DNA of 64,000 nt from CAWVSB01 sp046710535 (GCA_046710535.1 JBKEHH010000005.1:124001-188000); one strand, 5' to 3'. Shown: positions 53,440 through 63,460, counted from the stretch's first letter. Translations and numbers: made by a program. Notes: a model not told the origin generated them from the sequence alone.

Positions 53440-54306
53440 ATGATCTGCAGCATGACCGCCTTCAGCCGAATTGACAGCAATCTAGCATGGGGATCGCTGA
53501 CCTGGGAACTACGTTCAGTCAATCATCGCTATTTAGAGCCATCATTTAAACTCCCTGAAAATCTACGGCAATTAGAAACTGCGCTAAGAGACATGCTACG
53601 TAAAAATCTAGCTCGGGGGAAAATAGACTGCTCCCTAAAACTAAGTTTAGGCACAACTGAAAACCCCAACATTGTGGTAAATATCAAGCAGGCCAAAGCT
53701 GTTATCGCGGCAACCGAGGCCATCAAGCAATTAGAGCCAAGTATTACCTCAAATAATGCACTTGATATTCTGCGCTGGCCCGGTGTGGTCGATGAAACAA
53801 GCGTGTCTAGGGATTCATTATTACATGATGCCCTAGCCAGTTTCGACGCTGCGCTGGCTGAGCTAATCGAAAGCCGTCAGCGCGAAGGCACACAATTGCA
53901 GCAATTTATAATGTTGCGCTTGGATAAGATGGATACGCTCGTCAGCGAGGTAAAACAGCTTGCTCCTGAAATCCTGACTCTACAACGGCAAAAACTAACG
54001 GCCAAGGTGAGCGAGCTTGTGGCCGAGCTAGATCAAAGCCGCCTAGAACAAGAGTTAGTATTAATGGCACAAAAAGCCGATGTCGACGAAGAGATGGATA
54101 GACTGGGCGCACATCTTAGCGAAGTGAGGCGCGTAGTGACTAAAGGCGGCGCCTGCGGTAGACGTTTAGACTTTTTGATGCAAGAGTTAAATCGTGAGGC
54201 AAACACCTTATCGTCGAAATCTATTAGTCAATCTACCACCCAAGCGGCGGTAGAAATGAAAGTGCTAATCGAACAAATGCGCGAGCAAGTACAAAACATC
54301 GAGTAA
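53440..54306 (+). CDS. yicC: YicC family endoribonuclease
   Basis: A 288-residue member of the YicC/YloC family, linked to RNA turnover. The N-terminal MICSMTAFSRIDSN and WELRSVNHRYLEPSFKLPENLRQLE, and the C-terminal DVDEEMDRLGAHLSEVR and GRRLDFLMQELNREANTLSSKSI are diagnostic. It precedes gmk as in most proteobacteria. The 84-base gap to gmk shows no clear terminator. Confidence 0.94.
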   Translation: MICSMTAFSRIDSNLAWGSLTWELRSVNHRYLEPSFKLPENLRQLETALRDMLRKNLARGKIDCSLKLSLGTTENPNIVVNIKQAKAVIAATEAIKQLEPSITSNNALDILRWPGVVDETSVSRDSLLHDALASFDAALAELIESRQREGTQLQQFIMLRLDKMDTLVSEVKQLAPEILTLQRQKLTAKVSELVAELDQSRLEQELVLMAQKADVDEEMDRLGAHLSEVRRVVTKGGACGRRLDFLMQELNREANTLSSKSISQSTTQAAVEMKVLIEQMREQVQNIE

Positions 54307-54390
54307 ACATGCTTGCTCAGACTTTATTTTGTAAGATAATAAGCTGGTAATAAACTGAACCTCTAGTCCCGACCGAACAGGAATGCAGCA

Positions 54391-55014
54391 TTGAATAACA
54401 GCAGCCAAGGCACTTTATATACTATTTCAGCTCCATCTGGGGCTGGAAAAACTAGCCTGGTGAACGCCTTAATCGAACAAGACCCATCAATTCAAGTATC
54501 AATTTCGCATACCACTCGCACCATTCGCCCGGCCGAGGCTAACGGCGTTAATTATCACTTTGTTGCTCAAGCCGAATTTTTGTCTATGCTCGATCAAGCT
54601 GCGTTTCTAGAGCACGCCAAAGTCTTTGATAACTATTACGGCACATCTCAGCTATGGGTCGAGGAAACCTTAGCTAAAGGCCTCGATGTTATTTTAGAGA
54701 TAGACTGGCAAGGCGCAGCCCAAGTACGAAAACTGATGCCCGATGCTATTGCGATCTTTATTTTGCCGCCATCCAAAGCGGCGCTGGAGCAACGCCTGAT
54801 GGGTCGAGGCCAAGATTCACAAGAAATTATCGACAAACGTATGAGCGAAGCGCAAAGTGAGATGAGCCACTATATTGAGTCTGACTATATCGTTATAAAC
54901 GATAATTTTGATACTGCCTTAGTTGAATTAAAGGCTATCTTCGTCGCTCAGCGAAATTCCTTGGCCCATCAACAGCTTGCGCAGCAGTGGTTATTACAAG
55001 AGTTGCTATCCTAG
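54391..55014 (+). CDS. gmk: Guanylate kinase
   Basis: Phosphorylates GMP to GDP. It has 207 residues. P-loop is ISAPSGAGKTSLVNAL; ISHTTRTIRPAEANGVNYHFV and VILEIDWQGAAQVRKLMPDAIAIFILPPS are typical. TTG start at 54391, with AGGAATG a short way upstream; the nearby ATG (54383) is out of frame and stops at once, so TTG is the likely initiator. It is followed by a terminator and rpoZ. Confidence 0.95.
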   Translation: MNNSSQGTLYTISAPSGAGKTSLVNALIEQDPSIQVSISHTTRTIRPAEANGVNYHFVAQAEFLSMLDQAAFLEHAKVFDNYYGTSQLWVEETLAKGLDVILEIDWQGAAQVRKLMPDAIAIFILPPSKAALEQRLMGRGQDSQEIIDKRMSEAQSEMSHYIESDYIVINDNFDTALVELKAIFVAQRNSLAHQQLAQQWLLQELLS

Positions 55015-55049
55015 AGCATAAATTTTAGGTATAGTAAAAGGCTAATTAC

Positions 55050-55081
55050 GGCTTACCAAAACTGGTAGGCCTTGTTTTGTT
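55050..55081 (+). terminator. Intrinsic terminator between gmk and rpoZ
   Basis: GGCTTACC (55050-55057), loop AAAACT, GGTAGGCC (55064-55071): an 8-bp stem with one G-U pair, followed by TTGTTTTGTT. It fits a Rho-independent terminator or attenuator of gmk read-through into rpoZ. Confidence 0.7.
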
Positions 55082-55099
55082 AGAGATCGCGAGAAAGTT

Positions 55100-55372
55100 A
55101 TGGCCCGTATTACCGTAGAAGACTGTCTAGAAAATGTTGATAACCGCTTTAGCCTAGTAATGGTTGCAAGCAAAAGAGCACGCCAAATTGCCATAGACGG
55201 CAAAACCCCAATGGTGGAACTTGAATCAGATAAACCAACGGTTCTAGCACTGCGCGAAGTGGCTGAAGGCTTTATTAATCAAGATATTTTGACTGAAGTT
55301 GAAGTCGACGTTGACTTCCCAGAAGAAGAACTAGCCAACCTTGTTCAAACTGACGCAGCCCAAGAGGCTTAA
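55100..55372 (+). CDS. rpoZ: RNA polymerase omega subunit
   Basis: A 90-residue subunit that assists beta-prime folding and forms part of a ppGpp site. The start MARITVEDCLENVDNRFSLVMVASKRARQIAIDGKTPMVELESDKPTVLALREVAEGFI is nearly invariant in the group; the C-terminus is acidic. It precedes spoT by 74 bases, the standard arrangement linking ppGpp synthesis and its target. Confidence 0.97.
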   Translation: MARITVEDCLENVDNRFSLVMVASKRARQIAIDGKTPMVELESDKPTVLALREVAEGFINQDILTEVEVDVDFPEEELANLVQTDAAQEA

Positions 55373-55446
55373 GCATTAATTCGGAATATTACTATGCACT
55401 GCATTTATTCATCCCGATGTGACGACTCTGTTTCAAAGGATGGATA

Positions 55447-57600
55447 ATGCAGACCATAGACTCCTTAGCAGACAACCTACGCGGCTATCTGAATAAGGAG
55501 CAAGTCAAACAAGTTTGTCGTGCCTACTACTATGCTGAACAAGCCCACGACGGACAAATTCGTCGCAGCGGCGAACCTTACGTAACACATCCCCTAGCCG
55601 TAGCTTTTGTCTTGGCAGAAATGCAGATGGACCATCAAAGTCTCGTTGCTGCCCTATTGCATGACGTTATTGAAGATACTGGCATTGAAAAACATGCTAT
55701 CGAGCAACAGTTTTCCTCGGTAGTTGCCGAGCTGGTAGATGGTGTTAGTAAGCTTACCCAAATCTCTTTTTCATCTAAAGCTGAAGCACAGGCAGAAAAC
55801 TTTCAAAAAATGACCTTGGCCATGGCTAGGGATATTCGCGTTATTGTCGTAAAACTGGCCGACCGCTTACACAATATGCGTACGCTTGGCGTGCTGCGAC
55901 CTGACAAACGCCGACGCATCGCCCACGAAACCTTAGAAATCTACGCCCCCATTGCACAGCGCCTCGGCATGAACACCATTCGAGTTGAATTTGAAGAGTT
56001 AGGCTTTGCCGCACTGCATCCAATGCGTTCGCGGCGAATTCAGTCAGCGGTAAAAGCGGCAAGGGGTAACCGGCGTGAAGTCGTCGCTAAAATTTCTGAC
56101 GCGCTGGAAGCCAAACTTAAAGATGCCAGTATAGAAGCAAGCGTAGTGGGCCGTGAAAAACATTTATATAGCATCTACAACAAAATGCGGCAGAAGAAGA
56201 AATCCTTTGCCGACATCATGGATGTGTTTGCCTTTCGCATTATTGTGGACAGTACCGATACCTGCTATCGCGCATTAGGTGCAGTACACAGCTTATACAA
56301 ACCCGTTACCAGCCAGTTTAAAGACTATATTGCGATACCTAAAAATAACGGTTACCAATCTTTGCATTCGGTTCTAATTGGCTTGCACGGCATGCCAATT
56401 GAAGTGCAAATTCGCACTCAAGAAATGGAGGAAATGGCGAATAACGGCATTGCCGCGCACTGGCTATATAAGGCTAGCACCGAACATGAAGCCGAAAGCC
56501 ACAGCAGCCATCAACGTGCGCGCCAATGGGTACAGAGCCTATTGGAAATGAAAGAGCGCTCTGGCGACTCTATGGAATTTATTGAAAATGTCAAAATCGA
56601 TTTATTCCCCGACGAGGTTTACCTATTTACGCCCAGTGGTGAAATCAAAGAACTTCCTGCCAGCGCCACAGCGATTGATTTCGCCTATGCAGTGCACAGT
56701 GATGTTGGTAATCGCTGCGTAGCCTGTCGTATCAACCGTAAACTAGCTCCGCTGTCTGAGCCATTGCAAAACGGTCAAACAGTGGAAATTATTACCTCAC
56801 CAACTGGCAAGCCGCAATTAGCATGGTTAAATTTTGTTACCACAGGTAAAGCACGAACATCTATCCGCCACTATTTAAAACATCAACAACAAACCGAGTC
56901 GGTCTCTTTAGGCAAACAACTTTTAGATAAGGCACTAAAGGACTTGGGTGCTAGCGTTGATAAATTAAACCAAACTCAATTGGAGTTTTTACTGGAGCAA
57001 ACGGGCTGTAAAAGTGTGGAGGAAGTACTAGAGGATATTGGTAAAGGTAACCGTGTAGCATTTTTAACCGCCAGACGCTTGTTATCAAAAATTGAACTCG
57101 ACGACTCCAAGCATGGCAACAAAACGATGGCCATCAGTGGTACTGAAGGCGTAATGATGAGCTTCGCCCAATGCTGCTATCCAATTCCAGGAGATGCGAT
57201 CTTAGGCCATGTTAGCGCCGGTAAAGGCATTATCGTTCATCGCGATAGCTGTAATCACCTGAGCACTATTCGTAAACGACCTGAACAATATATACCGCTT
57301 AGCTGGGCAGATGATGTCAGCGGAGAGTTCTCTGTTGCCATTCGTATTAGTATGGTTAACCGCCGCGGTATTTTCATGGAGCTCGCTAACAAAATTAATC
57401 TCATAGATGGTGATATAGAAAACATCGTTACCGAAAAACAAGATGCTACCCACACCGACGTTGTGCTAACTTTGGGGCTTGTTGACCGAGTACACCTAGC
57501 AAAAATTATGCGCCGGGCTAGATCTATTAACGGCGTGTATCGTGTTGAACGTACAAAAAGCAGCCCTCTAACAAAAAGGATAAAACCGAGTGACTCATAA
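55447..57600 (+). CDS. spoT: Bifunctional (p)ppGpp synthetase/hydrolase SpoT
   Basis: Controls the stringent response alarmone. It has 717 residues. The N-terminal HD hydrolase domain shows THPLAVAFVLAEM and LLHDVIEDTG, with KLADRLHNMRTL. A synthetase-like domain follows (GREKHLYSIYNKMRQK, DVFAFRIIV, IPKNNGYQSLH, EVQIRTQEM). A TGS domain is next (DLFPDEVYLFTPSGEIKELP), then a linker with CCYPIPGD and a C-terminal ACT domain. The intact HD motif predicts active hydrolysis; synthetase strength cannot be judged. It overlaps ridA by 11 bases. Confidence 0.96.
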   Translation: MQTIDSLADNLRGYLNKEQVKQVCRAYYYAEQAHDGQIRRSGEPYVTHPLAVAFVLAEMQMDHQSLVAALLHDVIEDTGIEKHAIEQQFSSVVAELVDGVSKLTQISFSSKAEAQAENFQKMTLAMARDIRVIVVKLADRLHNMRTLGVLRPDKRRRIAHETLEIYAPIAQRLGMNTIRVEFEELGFAALHPMRSRRIQSAVKAARGNRREVVAKISDALEAKLKDASIEASVVGREKHLYSIYNKMRQKKKSFADIMDVFAFRIIVDSTDTCYRALGAVHSLYKPVTSQFKDYIAIPKNNGYQSLHSVLIGLHGMPIEVQIRTQEMEEMANNGIAAHWLYKASTEHEAESHSSHQRARQWVQSLLEMKERSGDSMEFIENVKIDLFPDEVYLFTPSGEIKELPASATAIDFAYAVHSDVGNRCVACRINRKLAPLSEPLQNGQTVEIITSPTGKPQLAWLNFVTTGKARTSIRHYLKHQQQTESVSLGKQLLDKALKDLGASVDKLNQTQLEFLLEQTGCKSVEEVLEDIGKGNRVAFLTARRLLSKIELDDSKHGNKTMAISGTEGVMMSFAQCCYPIPGDAILGHVSAGKGIIVHRDSCNHLSTIRKRPEQYIPLSWADDVSGEFSVAIRISMVNRRGIFMELANKINLIDGDIENIVTEKQDATHTDVVLTLGLVDRVHLAKIMRRARSINGVYRVERTKSSPLTKRIKPSDS

Positions 57601-57979
57601 AATCGTTATTCAAACTAATGACGCCCCCGCAGCTATTGGCCCCTACTCACAAGCCATTAAGGCAGGTAACACTGTCTATATTTCTGGGCAAATTCCACTA
57701 GACCCTACCACCATGCAAATGGAGACAGGCGATATACAAGCGCAAACTCGACGGGTTTTTAACAATATTGCCGCTATCGCCAGTGCTGCTGGAGGATCTT
57801 TTGAACACATGGTTAAACTTAATATTTCAGTGACAGATTTAGCCAATTTTGCCGCGGTTAACCAAGTGATGGAAGAGTATTGCAGCCAGCCATTCCCGGC
57901 TCGGGCCTGTGTTGGAGTAGCGTCTTTACCTAAAGATGCTGAAGTGGAAATTGAAGCAATTATGGTTGTGGATGACTAA
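57590..57979 (+). CDS. ridA: RidA family reactive intermediate deaminase
   Basis: Hydrolyses reactive enamines and imines released by PLP enzymes. 129 residues with a GTG start inside the end of spoT, preceded by AAAAAGGA. Signatures are APAAIGPYSQAIKAGNTVYISGQIPLDP, and the catalytic Arg in PFPARACVGVASLPKDAEVEIEAI. The spoT-ridA order is conserved in Pseudomonas. It ends 17 bases from the convergent SDR gene. Confidence 0.95.
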   Translation: MTHKIVIQTNDAPAAIGPYSQAIKAGNTVYISGQIPLDPTTMQMETGDIQAQTRRVFNNIAAIASAAGGSFEHMVKLNISVTDLANFAAVNQVMEEYCSQPFPARACVGVASLPKDAEVEIEAIMVVDD

Positions 57980-57996
57980 ACTTTATTAATCGATGA

Positions 57997-58905
57997 TTAT
58001 TTTTTAATCGACGATTGAGCGCTGTCGATAATCACTCGATACCCTTCCCGGTATGAAGGGTATTTAAATTTATAACCCAGCTCTAATAAACGGCGGTTAC
58101 TGCAGCGTTTACTGCCTGCTCGTCGTTTTAGCTCATCACCGTCTTTAATAGCGCCATCGGCTAATTGATCACGCAACCAAGCAACCACTTCGGCTAATGG
58201 CGCAGGTTCACAATCCACCGCTACATAGCACTCAGCCAAATGTTGCCGGCTCTCATAGCACATAATTAAATGCTCCAACACTCCAGCACAGTCATTGCTA
58301 TGAATACGGTTAGAATAATATTCCTGAGGTGGCGCCACCGCACCAGCTCGAACTTGATTCAAAAACACTTCTTGCCCGGTTCGATATATGCCACCAAAAC
58401 GAACATTGACACTCGAATTTCTGCTCTGTGCCAACAACTTTTCTGTCTTTAGCATAACTTGACCAGAGTAACCTTCAGGGTTGGTCGGTGATGTTTCATC
58501 TACCCAGCTGCCATCGGCTTGATGATAGACACTAGTGCTAGAAGCAAACAACAATAAAGCTTTTGAATTGTGTTGCAGTGCTGCCAGAATATTTTTTGTG
58601 CCCTGATAATAAGACTGCATATAGCCTTCTTCACTGCGCGCAAAAGGCGTTAAGGTAACGACGACCGCATCAAAGTCCATCTTGGCTAAAGCACCTAATG
58701 TTTCTGGCTTAGTTACATCTGCGCTTATGCCTTCAAACTCTGCTGGCAATAGCGCAATATTTCTACGAATAGCGGTTACTGCATAACCGTGGGCCAGCAT
58801 ACGCTGACCTAACTGCGTCGCAATATCGCCACAACCCACTAACAACAACTTTTTGTTCGCTTTTACATCGTTCATGCTATCGCTGTAATCCATTTTATTG
58901 CACAC
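57997..58905 (-). CDS. NAD(P)-binding SDR-family protein (YeeZ-like)
   Basis: 302 residues from the first ATG; the ATG at 58875 (MNDVKANKKLLLVGCGDIATQLG) is equally plausible. The N-terminal nucleotide-binding motif GCGDIATQLG and LLFASSTSVYHQADGSWVDE (active-site Ser/Tyr region of epimerases) mark an extended SDR, close to the YeeZ type. NRIHSNDCAGVLEHL is typical of that group. The substrate is unknown. It is divergent from recG across 55 bases. Confidence 0.82.
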   Translation of the reverse strand: MCNKMDYSDSMNDVKANKKLLLVGCGDIATQLGQRMLAHGYAVTAIRRNIALLPAEFEGISADVTKPETLGALAKMDFDAVVVTLTPFARSEEGYMQSYYQGTKNILAALQHNSKALLLFASSTSVYHQADGSWVDETSPTNPEGYSGQVMLKTEKLLAQSRNSSVNVRFGGIYRTGQEVFLNQVRAGAVAPPQEYYSNRIHSNDCAGVLEHLIMCYESRQHLAECYVAVDCEPAPLAEVVAWLRDQLADGAIKDGDELKRRAGSKRCSNRRLLELGYKFKYPSYREGYRVIIDSAQSSIKK

Positions 58906-58960
58906 TAAAGAACTATAACTTTAACTGAAATTTATCTGCTAATGGCATTATTTTACCGTT

Positions 58961-61042
58961 GTGACCAAACAAAATAACCCGACAGATCTAACTCAACTTT
59001 CGGTATCCTCGCTTAAGGGCGTAGGCCCTCGCTTGGCCGAAAAACTTGCCCAACTTGGAATCATCACTGTCGCCGATGTATTGTTTCATTTGCCGCTACG
59101 TTATCAAGATCGCACCAAAGTGGTCGCCATTGGTGGCTTACGTCCCGGCGGTGAAGTCGTCATCGAAGGCGAGGTCAAGGTAAGTGATGTCGTCTATGGC
59201 AAACGTCGCAGCTTAGTCTGCAAGCTACAAGACGGTACGGGTACAACTACGCTGCGCTTTTTTCATTTTAACGCCGCGCAAAAAGCGATGCTGTGCGCAG
59301 GCCAAAAAATACGCTGCTTTGGCGAGCCTAGACGCGGTGGCAGCGGATTAGAATTCTATCATCCTGAATTTCAAACCATCAGTACTAAGTTAACTTTAGA
59401 TGCGACACTAACACCGGTGTATCCCTCGACTGAAGGTATCCATCAACCCAGTTGGCGTAAACTGAGCGAGCAAGCTTTAACGCTGCTCAATACTAATAGT
59501 CTGCCAGAATATTTACCCAATAATTCCAAGCAGCAAATAGGCTTAGCAGGGGCATTGCAGTATTTGCATCGCCCGCCGCAAGATGCGCAATTGGAACTGT
59601 TAAAAGAAGGCCTAGATCCGTGCCAGCAACGGCTAGCACTTGAAGAGCTAGCAGCCCATCACTTGAGTCTACTGCGACTTAAACAGCAAACCCAAAGCCA
59701 TCCAGCACCACCAATGACGCCGTTGGCTGATAAGGGTAAAACCTTTCTTGATACCCTGCCTTTTACGCTGACCGATGCGCAGCTTAGGGTGGTAGAGGAA
59801 ATCACCCTGGATTTATCCCAATCATTCCCAATGCTTAGATTAGTACAAGGAGATGTGGGCTCTGGCAAAACATTAGTAGCAGCGCTGGCAGCACTGCAAG
59901 CGGTTAACAATGGCTATCAAGCTGCGATTATGGCGCCCACTGAAATACTCACTGAGCAACACTACAATAATTTCAAACAATGGTTTGAGCCACTGGGAAT
60001 CAGTATTGCTTGGCTAGTTGGCAAGCAAGGGGCAAAGCTGCGCCGCGAGCAGCTACAAAAAATTGAAGATGGCAGTGCACAAGTTATTATTGGCACCCAT
60101 GCATTATTTCAAAACGACGTTATTTTCAGCAAGCTAGGCCTTGCAGTTATTGATGAACAACATCGCTTTGGTGTGCATCAACGGCTTAGCCTGCGCGAAA
60201 AGAGCAGTCAGCATAATTTTGCCCCACATCAATTAGTAATGACCGCCACCCCCATTCCAAGAACACTAGCGATGACCGCCTATGCTGATTTAGATTGTTC
60301 AGTTATCGACGAACTACCACCAGGGCGTAAGCCCGTGCAAACCGTTTTAATCGTCAATAGCCGGCGCCAGCAAGTAATGGAGCGTGTTAACAAAGCTTGT
60401 CAAACCGGCAAGCAGGCCTATTGGGTGTGCACCTTAATTGAAGAGTCTGACGTGTTACAGGCACAAGCGGCAGAGGCAGCTGCCACCGAGCTAACCGAGC
60501 TGCTTCCCGATCTAACCATCGCATTGATTCACGGCAGACTTAAACCGGCAGAAAAAGCACAGATAATGGCCGAGTTTAAAGCTGGCAACATTCAGCTATT
60601 AGTGGCTACCACCGTTATCGAAGTAGGCGTTGATGTACCAAACTCCAGCTTAATGATTATTGAAAACCCAGAGCGTCTTGGCCTTGCCCAACTACACCAA
60701 TTACGCGGCCGCGTTGGGCGAGGCAGTGAGCAAAGCCACTGCGTACTGTTATATCAATCGCCACTCTCTCGCAATGGACAAATAAGATTAACCGCCATGC
60801 GCGATAGTAATGACGGCTTTTTTATCGCCCAAAAAGATTTAGAACTGCGTGGCCCAGGAGAAGTATTAGGCACTAAACAAACCGGCGACATGCAATTTCG
60901 CATTGCCGACATTATTCGCGATCAACATTTACTAGATGAAGTTAAGGCGCTCGCCGATGAAATTTTGTTAAGTCACCCTAATGTTGTTGAACCACTAATA
61001 AGACGCTGGCTCCATTTTGGCGAGCAATACGCTAAGGTTTAG
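58961..61042 (+). CDS. recG: ATP-dependent DNA helicase RecG
   Basis: Branch-migration helicase that remodels stalled replication forks. 693 residues with a GTG start. The N-terminal wedge region contains LSSLKGVGPRLAEKLAQLG-like VSSLKGVGPRLAEKL. Helicase motifs are LVQGDVGSGKTLVAALAAL (Walker A), VIDEQHRFGVHQR, MTATPIPRTLAM, LIHGRLKPAEKAQIM, ATTVIEVGVDVPN and QLHQLRGRVGRG. No oxyR precedes it, unlike Pseudomonas. Its 3-prime end overlaps the convergent VanZ-like gene by 11 bases. Confidence 0.97.
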   Translation: MTKQNNPTDLTQLSVSSLKGVGPRLAEKLAQLGIITVADVLFHLPLRYQDRTKVVAIGGLRPGGEVVIEGEVKVSDVVYGKRRSLVCKLQDGTGTTTLRFFHFNAAQKAMLCAGQKIRCFGEPRRGGSGLEFYHPEFQTISTKLTLDATLTPVYPSTEGIHQPSWRKLSEQALTLLNTNSLPEYLPNNSKQQIGLAGALQYLHRPPQDAQLELLKEGLDPCQQRLALEELAAHHLSLLRLKQQTQSHPAPPMTPLADKGKTFLDTLPFTLTDAQLRVVEEITLDLSQSFPMLRLVQGDVGSGKTLVAALAALQAVNNGYQAAIMAPTEILTEQHYNNFKQWFEPLGISIAWLVGKQGAKLRREQLQKIEDGSAQVIIGTHALFQNDVIFSKLGLAVIDEQHRFGVHQRLSLREKSSQHNFAPHQLVMTATPIPRTLAMTAYADLDCSVIDELPPGRKPVQTVLIVNSRRQQVMERVNKACQTGKQAYWVCTLIEESDVLQAQAAEAAATELTELLPDLTIALIHGRLKPAEKAQIMAEFKAGNIQLLVATTVIEVGVDVPNSSLMIIENPERLGLAQLHQLRGRVGRGSEQSHCVLLYQSPLSRNGQIRLTAMRDSNDGFFIAQKDLELRGPGEVLGTKQTGDMQFRIADIIRDQHLLDEVKALADEILLSHPNVVEPLIRRWLHFGEQYAKV

Positions 61043-61394
61043 CGCTAACCCAACGCTTATATAAAACATAAACAGCGGCCACTACTGCAACACCTAAAGC
61101 GTTAGCAACAATGTCTAAACCAGACATCATTCTGCCCGGCACAAAACTCTGCCCTACTTCCATTAAGGCGCTGTAGGCTATAACAACGGCACACAACACA
61201 TAAAATGTTTTAGCCCTAGTCGCACTCCACCATGCAACCAACGCGAACATGCCATAACAGCCAAAATGCAGCAGCTTATCCCAAATACTAAAAAACACTT
61301 CATCAACCGGCGTTAAGGAGAAAAATGCTACCGCGGCGCCGTAACCAAAAAATGAAGATATACCTAAAAAGTTAACGCCTAGTTTTTCAAACAT
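61032..61394 (-). CDS. VanZ-like family membrane protein
   Basis: A 120-residue protein with about four hydrophobic segments. The VanZ-like motifs are WDKLLHFGCYGMFALVAWWSA and ALMEVGQSFVPGRMMSGLDIVANALGVAV (E-Q-F-PGR-S--D---N--G). VanZ confers low-level teicoplanin resistance in enterococci, but most Gram-negative members have no known role and are often near envelope polysaccharide genes, as here. Confidence 0.85.
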   Translation of the reverse strand: MFEKLGVNFLGISSFFGYGAAVAFFSLTPVDEVFFSIWDKLLHFGCYGMFALVAWWSATRAKTFYVLCAVVIAYSALMEVGQSFVPGRMMSGLDIVANALGVAVVAAVYVLYKRWVSAKP

Positions 61395-61437
61395 TAATAA
61401 CCGCCTAATTCAATTTCAAGCACTTTGTTTCGACAAA

Positions 61438-62514
61438 TCATAATTGTTCAATTCTCTCTAAAACAGCTGTTGCGCTATTATCCCAGTCAAACAAAGCCGC
61501 CCTTGCAACTGCCTTAATAGACAAGTCTGTATGAATTTCATCACTTAGCATTTCAATCATAGCGGCCGCTAACTGTTGCTCAGAGTAGGGGTCGACCAAT
61601 AACCCTGCATCCGCCGCTACTTCCTTCATCGCGCCGAAATTAGAGCTTATAACCGGCACGCCATGGCCCATAGCCTCTAATAGTGGCAGGCCAAAGCCTT
61701 CATATAAAGAAGGCATGACCAATGCACGCGCATTGGCATAAAATTCCGCTAACTCTTGTTCTGACACTCGCGCGGTTAGTTTTACTCTATCAATTAGGCC
61801 TAGCTGTTCGATTATCTCACCTAGCCCTTGCTGCCCCCAGCCTTCTCCACCAACCAAGACCAAGCTAATCTCATCGTTTGTTTTTGCTACTTGCGCAAAC
61901 GCATTCAATAGTCGCGGCAGATTTTTACGTGGCTCTACAGTACCCACAAATAAAAAGTATGGTTGTTTTCCTACATCAAGCTTAGCCGTCACCGGGGTGT
62001 AACTTAAACCCGCTCGAACCACGGTCAGCTTATCTGAACAAGCAGGGAAAAATTTCTGTAAGTCTAGCTGCGTAGCCTGTGAAACTGAAATGACTGCCTG
62101 CGCACGAGCTAAAGACGGTGGCATTAACGCTCGCTCTAACCAGCGCCCAAGGTAACTCATAGTCTCTGGATAAAATTTCCAAACCAAGTCGTGAATGGTC
62201 AACAGTGATTTAATGCGTTTTGGCAACAATAGTGGCAAGTGGTGACGTGGCGACCAAAATACATCTAATTGGTCTTGCTTCGCCCAAATAGGAAATATCG
62301 CCTGAGCGTATATAGTGCTCATTGCCCGCCTTTTTATTGCACCATAGCGAATGTGCACATTAGGTAGATCGGGGAAATCATGTATTAGCTCACGATCTGA
62401 ATACAAATACCACTCATGGGGGGTTTGTACTAATCGCAGCAATAGCTCGTAACTGTAGCGAGTAATCCCTACCATTGGCATAGCCAAAGGCCTAGCATCA
62501 ACGCCTATTCTCAA
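61438..62514 (-). CDS. Glycosyltransferase family 4 (GT-B)
   Basis: 358 residues. The N-terminus MRIGVDARPLAMPMVGITRYSYELLLRL is typical of GT4 enzymes. The C-terminal nucleotide-sugar half shows YFLFVGTVEPRKNLPRLLNAF, LVLVGGEGWG and the E-x7-E signature in PSLYEGFGLPLLEAMGHGVPVISSNFG. It probably transfers a sugar, perhaps mannose, from a nucleotide donor in surface polysaccharide synthesis. Donor and acceptor are not known. It is divergent from the GT2 gene across 184 bases in which no clear promoter was seen. Confidence 0.88.
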   Translation of the reverse strand: MRIGVDARPLAMPMVGITRYSYELLLRLVQTPHEWYLYSDRELIHDFPDLPNVHIRYGAIKRRAMSTIYAQAIFPIWAKQDQLDVFWSPRHHLPLLLPKRIKSLLTIHDLVWKFYPETMSYLGRWLERALMPPSLARAQAVISVSQATQLDLQKFFPACSDKLTVVRAGLSYTPVTAKLDVGKQPYFLFVGTVEPRKNLPRLLNAFAQVAKTNDEISLVLVGGEGWGQQGLGEIIEQLGLIDRVKLTARVSEQELAEFYANARALVMPSLYEGFGLPLLEAMGHGVPVISSNFGAMKEVAADAGLLVDPYSEQQLAAAMIEMLSDEIHTDLSIKAVARAALFDWDNSATAVLERIEQL

Positions 62515-62698
62515 AGGAAGTCAAAAGTCGACATTGCAGCCCCTTTTGCCTCGCAAATACTTGTCGTATTGGTAAAATGTTGTTTTACAGTACATTCGCT
62601 AGTCACTAACAATTGGATGTATATCATAACAAAAGCGGAGAGTAGCGGCACAAATAGCTATCCTAACTACATAGACAGCAAAATAGGCCCCCTAAATA

Positions 62699-63460
62699 AT
62701 GCCAAGCTCCTTTTCTATTATCACCGTTTGCCTCAGTGCAGAACAAACCATAAGACAAACCATCGACAGTGTCATAGGCCAAAACTACCCGCACATTGAG
62801 TATATTATTATTGACGGTGGCTCTGATGATTCCACACTTAGTATAATTGAAGAATACCGCGATCAAATCAGCACTGTCGTGTCAGAGGCAGATGACGGCA
62901 TTAGTGATGCTTTTAATAAAGGCATTGCCCTAGCAACGGGTGACTACATCGGCATTATTAATGCAGATGATTACTATGAGCCAACCGCTTTCAAAACCAT
63001 CGCTGACGCCATTGAACACAACGACTACCCTGCCGTTATCCATGGCAGCTTACGGTATATACCGAGCTCTGGAGCCAGTTATATAGAACATCCTGATGTA
63101 AATCGTATATGGGACTATATGTCGGTATTTCACCCTACGATGTTTATTAGTAATAAGGCCTACCAAGCAATAGGCGCTTATCGCCTCGACTTTCAATATG
63201 CAATGGATTCCGAATGGGTGCATCGGGCATTAAAGAATAATTTAACATTTGCACAAACCGACGTTGTTCTAAGCAATATGCGTCTTGAGGGCACCAGTCA
63301 CAATAATATGGCCCGCAGTCTTAACGAATTTCGGCAATCATCTGTTTCCCACAATAAGCGCAAGATTCTAACCACTTACTATTTTGCCCGACAGCTTATA
63401 ATACAGTCTTTGATTAATATAAAATTCATCAAATCATTAATGCTTAAAAGAAAGCACTAG
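62699..63460 (+). CDS. Glycosyltransferase family 2 (GT-A)
   Basis: 253 residues. N-terminal FSIITVCLSAEQTIRQTIDSVIGQNYPHIEYIIIDGGSDDST is the GT2 fold start; EADDGISDAFNKGIALATGDYIGIINADDYY contains the DXD-like metal motif (NADD). The IEYIIIDGGSDDST and SDAFNKGIA wording resembles colanic-acid-type WcaA/WcaE enzymes. Likely acts on a lipid-linked glycan at the inner membrane. It lies 126 bases upstream of gmd on the same strand, suggesting one polysaccharide locus. Confidence 0.87.
   Translation: MPSSFSIITVCLSAEQTIRQTIDSVIGQNYPHIEYIIIDGGSDDSTLSIIEEYRDQISTVVSEADDGISDAFNKGIALATGDYIGIINADDYYEPTAFKTIADAIEHNDYPAVIHGSLRYIPSSGASYIEHPDVNRIWDYMSVFHPTMFISNKAYQAIGAYRLDFQYAMDSEWVHRALKNNLTFAQTDVVLSNMRLEGTSHNNMARSLNEFRQSSVSHNKRKILTTYYFARQLIIQSLINIKFIKSLMLKRKH

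Noticed and set aside
57986..58016. 13-base direct repeat TTAATCGAYGATT at the ridA/SDR junction, considered as an attachment site
   Set aside because: The two copies are only 5 bases apart, there is no integrase or tRNA nearby, and the second copy lies within the SDR coding end.
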